Source of the DNA: an uncultured Eudoraea sp.
Lineage (GTDB): Bacteria > Bacteroidota > Bacteroidia > Flavobacteriales > Flavobacteriaceae
Assembly (NCBI RefSeq): GCF_947490415.1
Contig: NZ_CANLGX010000001.1
Span: forward strand, 310,001-374,000
Direction: 5' to 3'
Length of the DNA: 64,000 bases
Shown here: positions 61,316-64,000 of the stretch, piece by piece
How positions within the stretch are numbered: position 1 is the first letter of the stretch
Layout of the letters: each line of letters opens with the position of its first letter
Translations under genes and position numbers: made by a program
Notes under the pieces: model-generated
The model's database searches: none
The model's input: the letters and a program-made list of their open reading frames with translations, nothing else
Told to the model about the DNA's origin: nothing

Positions 61316-63394
61316 ATGAAAAAAATATATACAATATTTGTTTTGCTTTTTATGGCCATGACCATACAAGCTCAAGTAGACAGGACTGTAATTCCCAAAC
61401 CAGGACCGGCACCTGAAATAAAACTGGAAGACCCACAACGTTTCGAACTACCTAACGGACTTAAAGTTTTGGTAGTAGAGAATCATAAACTGCCAAGGGT
61501 TTCCATTCAGCTCACTATAGACAATTCCCCGATTGCCGAAGGAGAAAAGGCAGGAGTTTCAAGTCTCACTTCAAGTTTATTAGGGAATGGATCCAAATCA
61601 ATTTCCAAGAATGATTTTAATGAAGAGGTTGATTTTCTTGGAGCAACGTTAAATTTTGGTTCCCAAAGTGCCTATGCAAGTGGGTTGTCCAAATATTTTG
61701 CCAGAATCCTGGAACTTTTGGCTGATGCTGCTATTAACCCCAATTTTACCCAGGAAGAATTTGATAAGGAAAGAGATAGACTTATTACAGCTTTAAAGAC
61801 AGAAGAAAAAGATGTTCCGGCAATTGCAAGCAGGGTACAACTTGCATTAGCTTATGGCAAAAATCATCCTTATGGTGAGTTTGCTACTGAAGAGACCGTA
61901 AATAATGTTACTCTGGCAGACGTGGAAAGGTTTTATCAGGAATTATTTGTTCCTGCCAATGCATATCTGGTGGTTATAGGGGATGTGAAATTTGATGAGG
62001 TAAAAGAATTAGTAACTAAAAATTTTGACGATTGGATTAAAGCATCGCCACCATCATTGGGATACTCGGAACCTTTAGACGCCCAATATACGCAGATAGA
62101 CTTTGTCGATGTTCCCAATGCTGTGCAATCGGAGATAGCCATTCAAAACCTTGTAAACCTAAAAATGAATAGTGAGGATTATCTGGCAGCACTAATGGCC
62201 AATCGCATATTGGGTGGTGGACCTCAGGCTCGTATTTTTCAAAATCTCAGATCAGATAAAGGTTATACTTATGGCGCTTACTCAAGTATTGGTAATGATA
62301 AATACGCTCCTTCAAGATTCAGGGCAGCAACCAGTGTTCGCAACTCTGTAACGGATAGTTCTGTAGTAGAAATAATCAAAGAAATTGACAGGATAATAAA
62401 AGAACCTGTTACTGAAAATGAACTGAGGGATGCAAAAGCCCTATATGTGGGGAATTTTGTTTTGGCATTAGAGCAGCCTTCAACGATAGCCAGATATGCT
62501 CTAAATATTGAAACAGAAGGTTTACCCAATGATTTTTATAAGACGTATTTAGAACGCATAAATGCAATAACCGTTGATGAAGTGCAGAAAGCTGCTCAGA
62601 AATACTTCCATATAAATAATGCAAGGATTGTCGTAGCCGGTAAAGGAAGTGAAGTTTTAGAAAATCTGGAAAAAGTTACTTTTAATGGTAGAACCCTTCC
62701 TGTTAACTATTATGATAAATATGCTAAAGCTGTTAAAAAACCAAATTATGAAGTAATGCTCCCCGAAGGTGTTAACGTACAGAGTGTTTTAGACTCCTAT
62801 TTTGAAGCAATCGGGGGAAAAGCAGCGGTTGACAGGATACAATCCTTAAAACTAGTCTACGAAGGGTCTGCCATGGGATCAACTATTAAAACTGAGGAAA
62901 AAAGGACGGCCGATAAATATGTACAAACTACCTTTATGAATGATGCCCCAATGATGGGCGTTATTGCAAAAGGAGATGAGTTATTTATGAAACAGGGCGG
63001 CAACAAAGTTCCTTTACCCCCAGAAATGCAGCGAGATATGAAAACTGCAATTGGAATTTTTCCAGAACAGGGAATCGCATTAAGCCCTAAAGCAAAACTT
63101 ACTGGTACAGAAGAAGTAGATGGTAAAACCGCCTACAAAATAGAAGTCCCGGGTGAAATTGTTCAGGCTACCTATTTTTATGATGTCGAATCAGGATTAA
63201 AGGTTAAAGAGTCCACTGTAATTACTATGGATGGCCAAACCCAAAACCAGGAAGTTAATTATAAAGACTATCAGGAAGTAGATGGAATTAAATTTCCTTC
63301 GGTTAAAGTGGGTTCGATGGGTCCACAAATGATTGAGACTAAATTACTTGAAGCGGTAATCAATGTGCAAGTAAATGAGGAAGATTTTAACTAA
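61316..63394 (+). CDS. M16 family protein lacking the zinc motif, with extra C-terminal domain
   Basis: About 692 residues with a signal peptide (MKKIYTIFVLLFMAMTIQAQ); the start is the ATG at 61316 rather than a TTG five codons upstream. In the place of HxxEH the sequence reads AGVSSLTSSLLGNGSKS, so it cannot bind zinc. The second-domain R/Y motif is kept (SDKGYTYGAYSSIG, about 306-319). Residues from about 470 to 692 form an added domain beginning YFEAIGGKAAVDRIQSL, with many beta strands, like LolA-type or outer-membrane lipoprotein-sorting relatives. It is coupled to the catalytic partner and ends in a strong terminator. Confidence 0.92.
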   Translation: MKKIYTIFVLLFMAMTIQAQVDRTVIPKPGPAPEIKLEDPQRFELPNGLKVLVVENHKLPRVSIQLTIDNSPIAEGEKAGVSSLTSSLLGNGSKSISKNDFNEEVDFLGATLNFGSQSAYASGLSKYFARILELLADAAINPNFTQEEFDKERDRLITALKTEEKDVPAIASRVQLALAYGKNHPYGEFATEETVNNVTLADVERFYQELFVPANAYLVVIGDVKFDEVKELVTKNFDDWIKASPPSLGYSEPLDAQYTQIDFVDVPNAVQSEIAIQNLVNLKMNSEDYLAALMANRILGGGPQARIFQNLRSDKGYTYGAYSSIGNDKYAPSRFRAATSVRNSVTDSSVVEIIKEIDRIIKEPVTENELRDAKALYVGNFVLALEQPSTIARYALNIETEGLPNDFYKTYLERINAITVDEVQKAAQKYFHINNARIVVAGKGSEVLENLEKVTFNGRTLPVNYYDKYAKAVKKPNYEVMLPEGVNVQSVLDSYFEAIGGKAAVDRIQSLKLVYEGSAMGSTIKTEEKRTADKYVQTTFMNDAPMMGVIAKGDELFMKQGGNKVPLPPEMQRDMKTAIGIFPEQGIALSPKAKLTGTEEVDGKTAYKIEVPGEIVQATYFYDVESGLKVKESTVITMDGQTQNQEVNYKDYQEVDGIKFPSVKVGSMGPQMIETKLLEAVINVQVNEEDFN

Positions 63395-63416
63395 AATTAC
63401 AAAACCGAATATAAGG

Positions 63417-63445
63417 GCACCTCAAATTTGAGGTGCTTTTTTTTT
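63417..63445 (+). terminator. terminator of the M16 operon
   Basis: A 10-bp perfect stem GCACCTCAAA / TTTGAGGTGC without spacer, followed by nine T. It overlaps the 3' end of the convergent permease gene, whose last codons are read from the T run. Confidence 0.85.
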
Positions 63446-64000
63446 CTTGTTTACCAGGTATACCCCTACTAGAATAATGCCCCCAGTGAAAAATTGTCCC
63501 AATGTAAATTTTTCTCCATCAAGAACTCCCCAGAAAATCCCTACAACCGGTATTAAATAAGTAACAGAGACAGAAAAAACAGGGGATGATATATGAATTA
63601 GTTTATTAAACATTACTTTGGCAATACAGGTTCCAAGAACACATAGGACCACTATATATCCCAGTGAACTCAGGAAATTTTCACCTCCAGTTACTTTGGC
63701 CTCAAATATTCCGGAGAAAGGCAATATAATTAATGCAGGTACTAACATAATTGCGAAATTACCAACCGCTATGCCTAAAGGAGTTACATCATATAGCTTA
63801 CTTTTTATAATATTTGCATTGAAAGCATAACAAATTGTTGCAAAAACAACTAAGCCGGCGTACCAATAATTCTGTTCCGGGTTAATTTCTGCACCTAAAG
63901 TAATAAGCAAGATTGCACCTGCCAATCCAATTATAACACCAAGAAGCTGATTGCTGTTAAAAGTGATCCGAAAAGCTAAATAACCAACAGCAATAGTAAA
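63422..64000 (-). CDS. DMT-superfamily (EamA) permease, C-terminal part
   Basis: Partial gene running out of the right edge; about 192 residues are visible, reading FTIAVGYLAFRITF at the edge and going on through QLLGVIIGLAGAILLITLGA. At least six hydrophobic segments and a lysine-rich end (NKKKKAPQI) fit the EamA drug/metabolite transporter family. The start lies outside the window. The substrate is unknown. The C-terminal lysines are encoded by the terminator stem's flank. Confidence 0.85.
   Translation of the reverse strand, partial: FTIAVGYLAFRITFNSNQLLGVIIGLAGAILLITLGAEINPEQNYWYAGLVVFATICYAFNANIIKSKLYDVTPLGIAVGNFAIMLVPALIILPFSGIFEAKVTGGENFLSSLGYIVVLCVLGTCIAKVMFNKLIHISSPVFSVSVTYLIPVVGIFWGVLDGEKFTLGQFFTGGIILVGVYLVNKKKKAPQI

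Noticed and set aside
61316-63394. Missing HxxEH as a sequencing error or pseudogene
   Set aside because: The frame is open for 692 codons, the surrounding M16 fold is kept and a catalytic partner is adjacent; non-catalytic M16 subunits are known.

Overview
The window looks like an ordinary chromosomal stretch of a member of the Flavobacteriaceae (phylum Bacteroidota). The DNA is AT-rich. Several genes are preceded by TAnnTTTG-type -7 promoter elements. There are two stand-alone type IX secretion sorting domains. Many genes belong to families typical of Bacteroidota (DUF4296, DUF4271, DUF3098, DUF3127, DUF4199, DUF4301). No rRNA, tRNA, CRISPR array, insertion sequence or prophage was recognised. 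Most of the window is core metabolism and housekeeping.

Layout. 1-3838: end of the complex I operon (nuoL C-terminus, nuoM, nuoN and a coupled small protein). 3959-12200: a secreted protein, a penicillin-acylase-like lipoprotein, a PhnA-type small protein divergent from an intact MsbA-like ABC exporter, the Fe-S genes nfu and mrp, an alkyltransferase-like protein, a LysE exporter and trmB. 12257-16156: a PhoR/PhoB-type two-component system with a possible Pho-box-like repeat upstream, two tiny sorting-domain-only proteins embedded in repeats, and a LuxE-like acyl-protein synthetase. 16181-29818: sterol desaturase-like protein, tyrS, an epimerase, a glycosyltransferase/dihydroorotase/DUF4296 operon, a GT39 protein, DUF4271, hemD, pckA, DUF423, a saccharopine-dehydrogenase-like protein, an Lrp regulator and a YugP peptidase. 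29911-38327: ald, leuS, then ftsX/DUF3098/uppP/truB/TonB-like and a thioredoxin-like protein. 38490-43599: a TetR/ABC/HlyD/TolC export operon whose ABC ATPase has lost nearly all catalytic motifs except Walker A. 43739-50719: small secreted proteins, tag, aat, DUF3127, a flavin reductase, an orphan histidine kinase with a zinc-ribbon partner, HIT, greA and a Rieske-like lipoprotein.

50759-56882 is the most interesting part, a thiamine-acquisition locus. A TonB-dependent receptor is preceded by a recognisable TPP riboswitch. Just upstream on the same strand lies a tightly overlapping gene set: a thiamine-binding protein, a PnuC-type permease (probably PnuT), a NadR-like kinase and a DUF4301 protein with nucleotidyltransferase-like motifs. 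This suggests outer-membrane uptake, inner-membrane transport and phosphorylation, with an unassigned role for DUF4301.

56966-64000: ahcY, the ribosomal genes rplU (with an unusual C-terminal extension) and rpmA, DUF4199, a catalytic plus non-catalytic M16 peptidase pair, and the end of a DMT-family permease that runs off the window.
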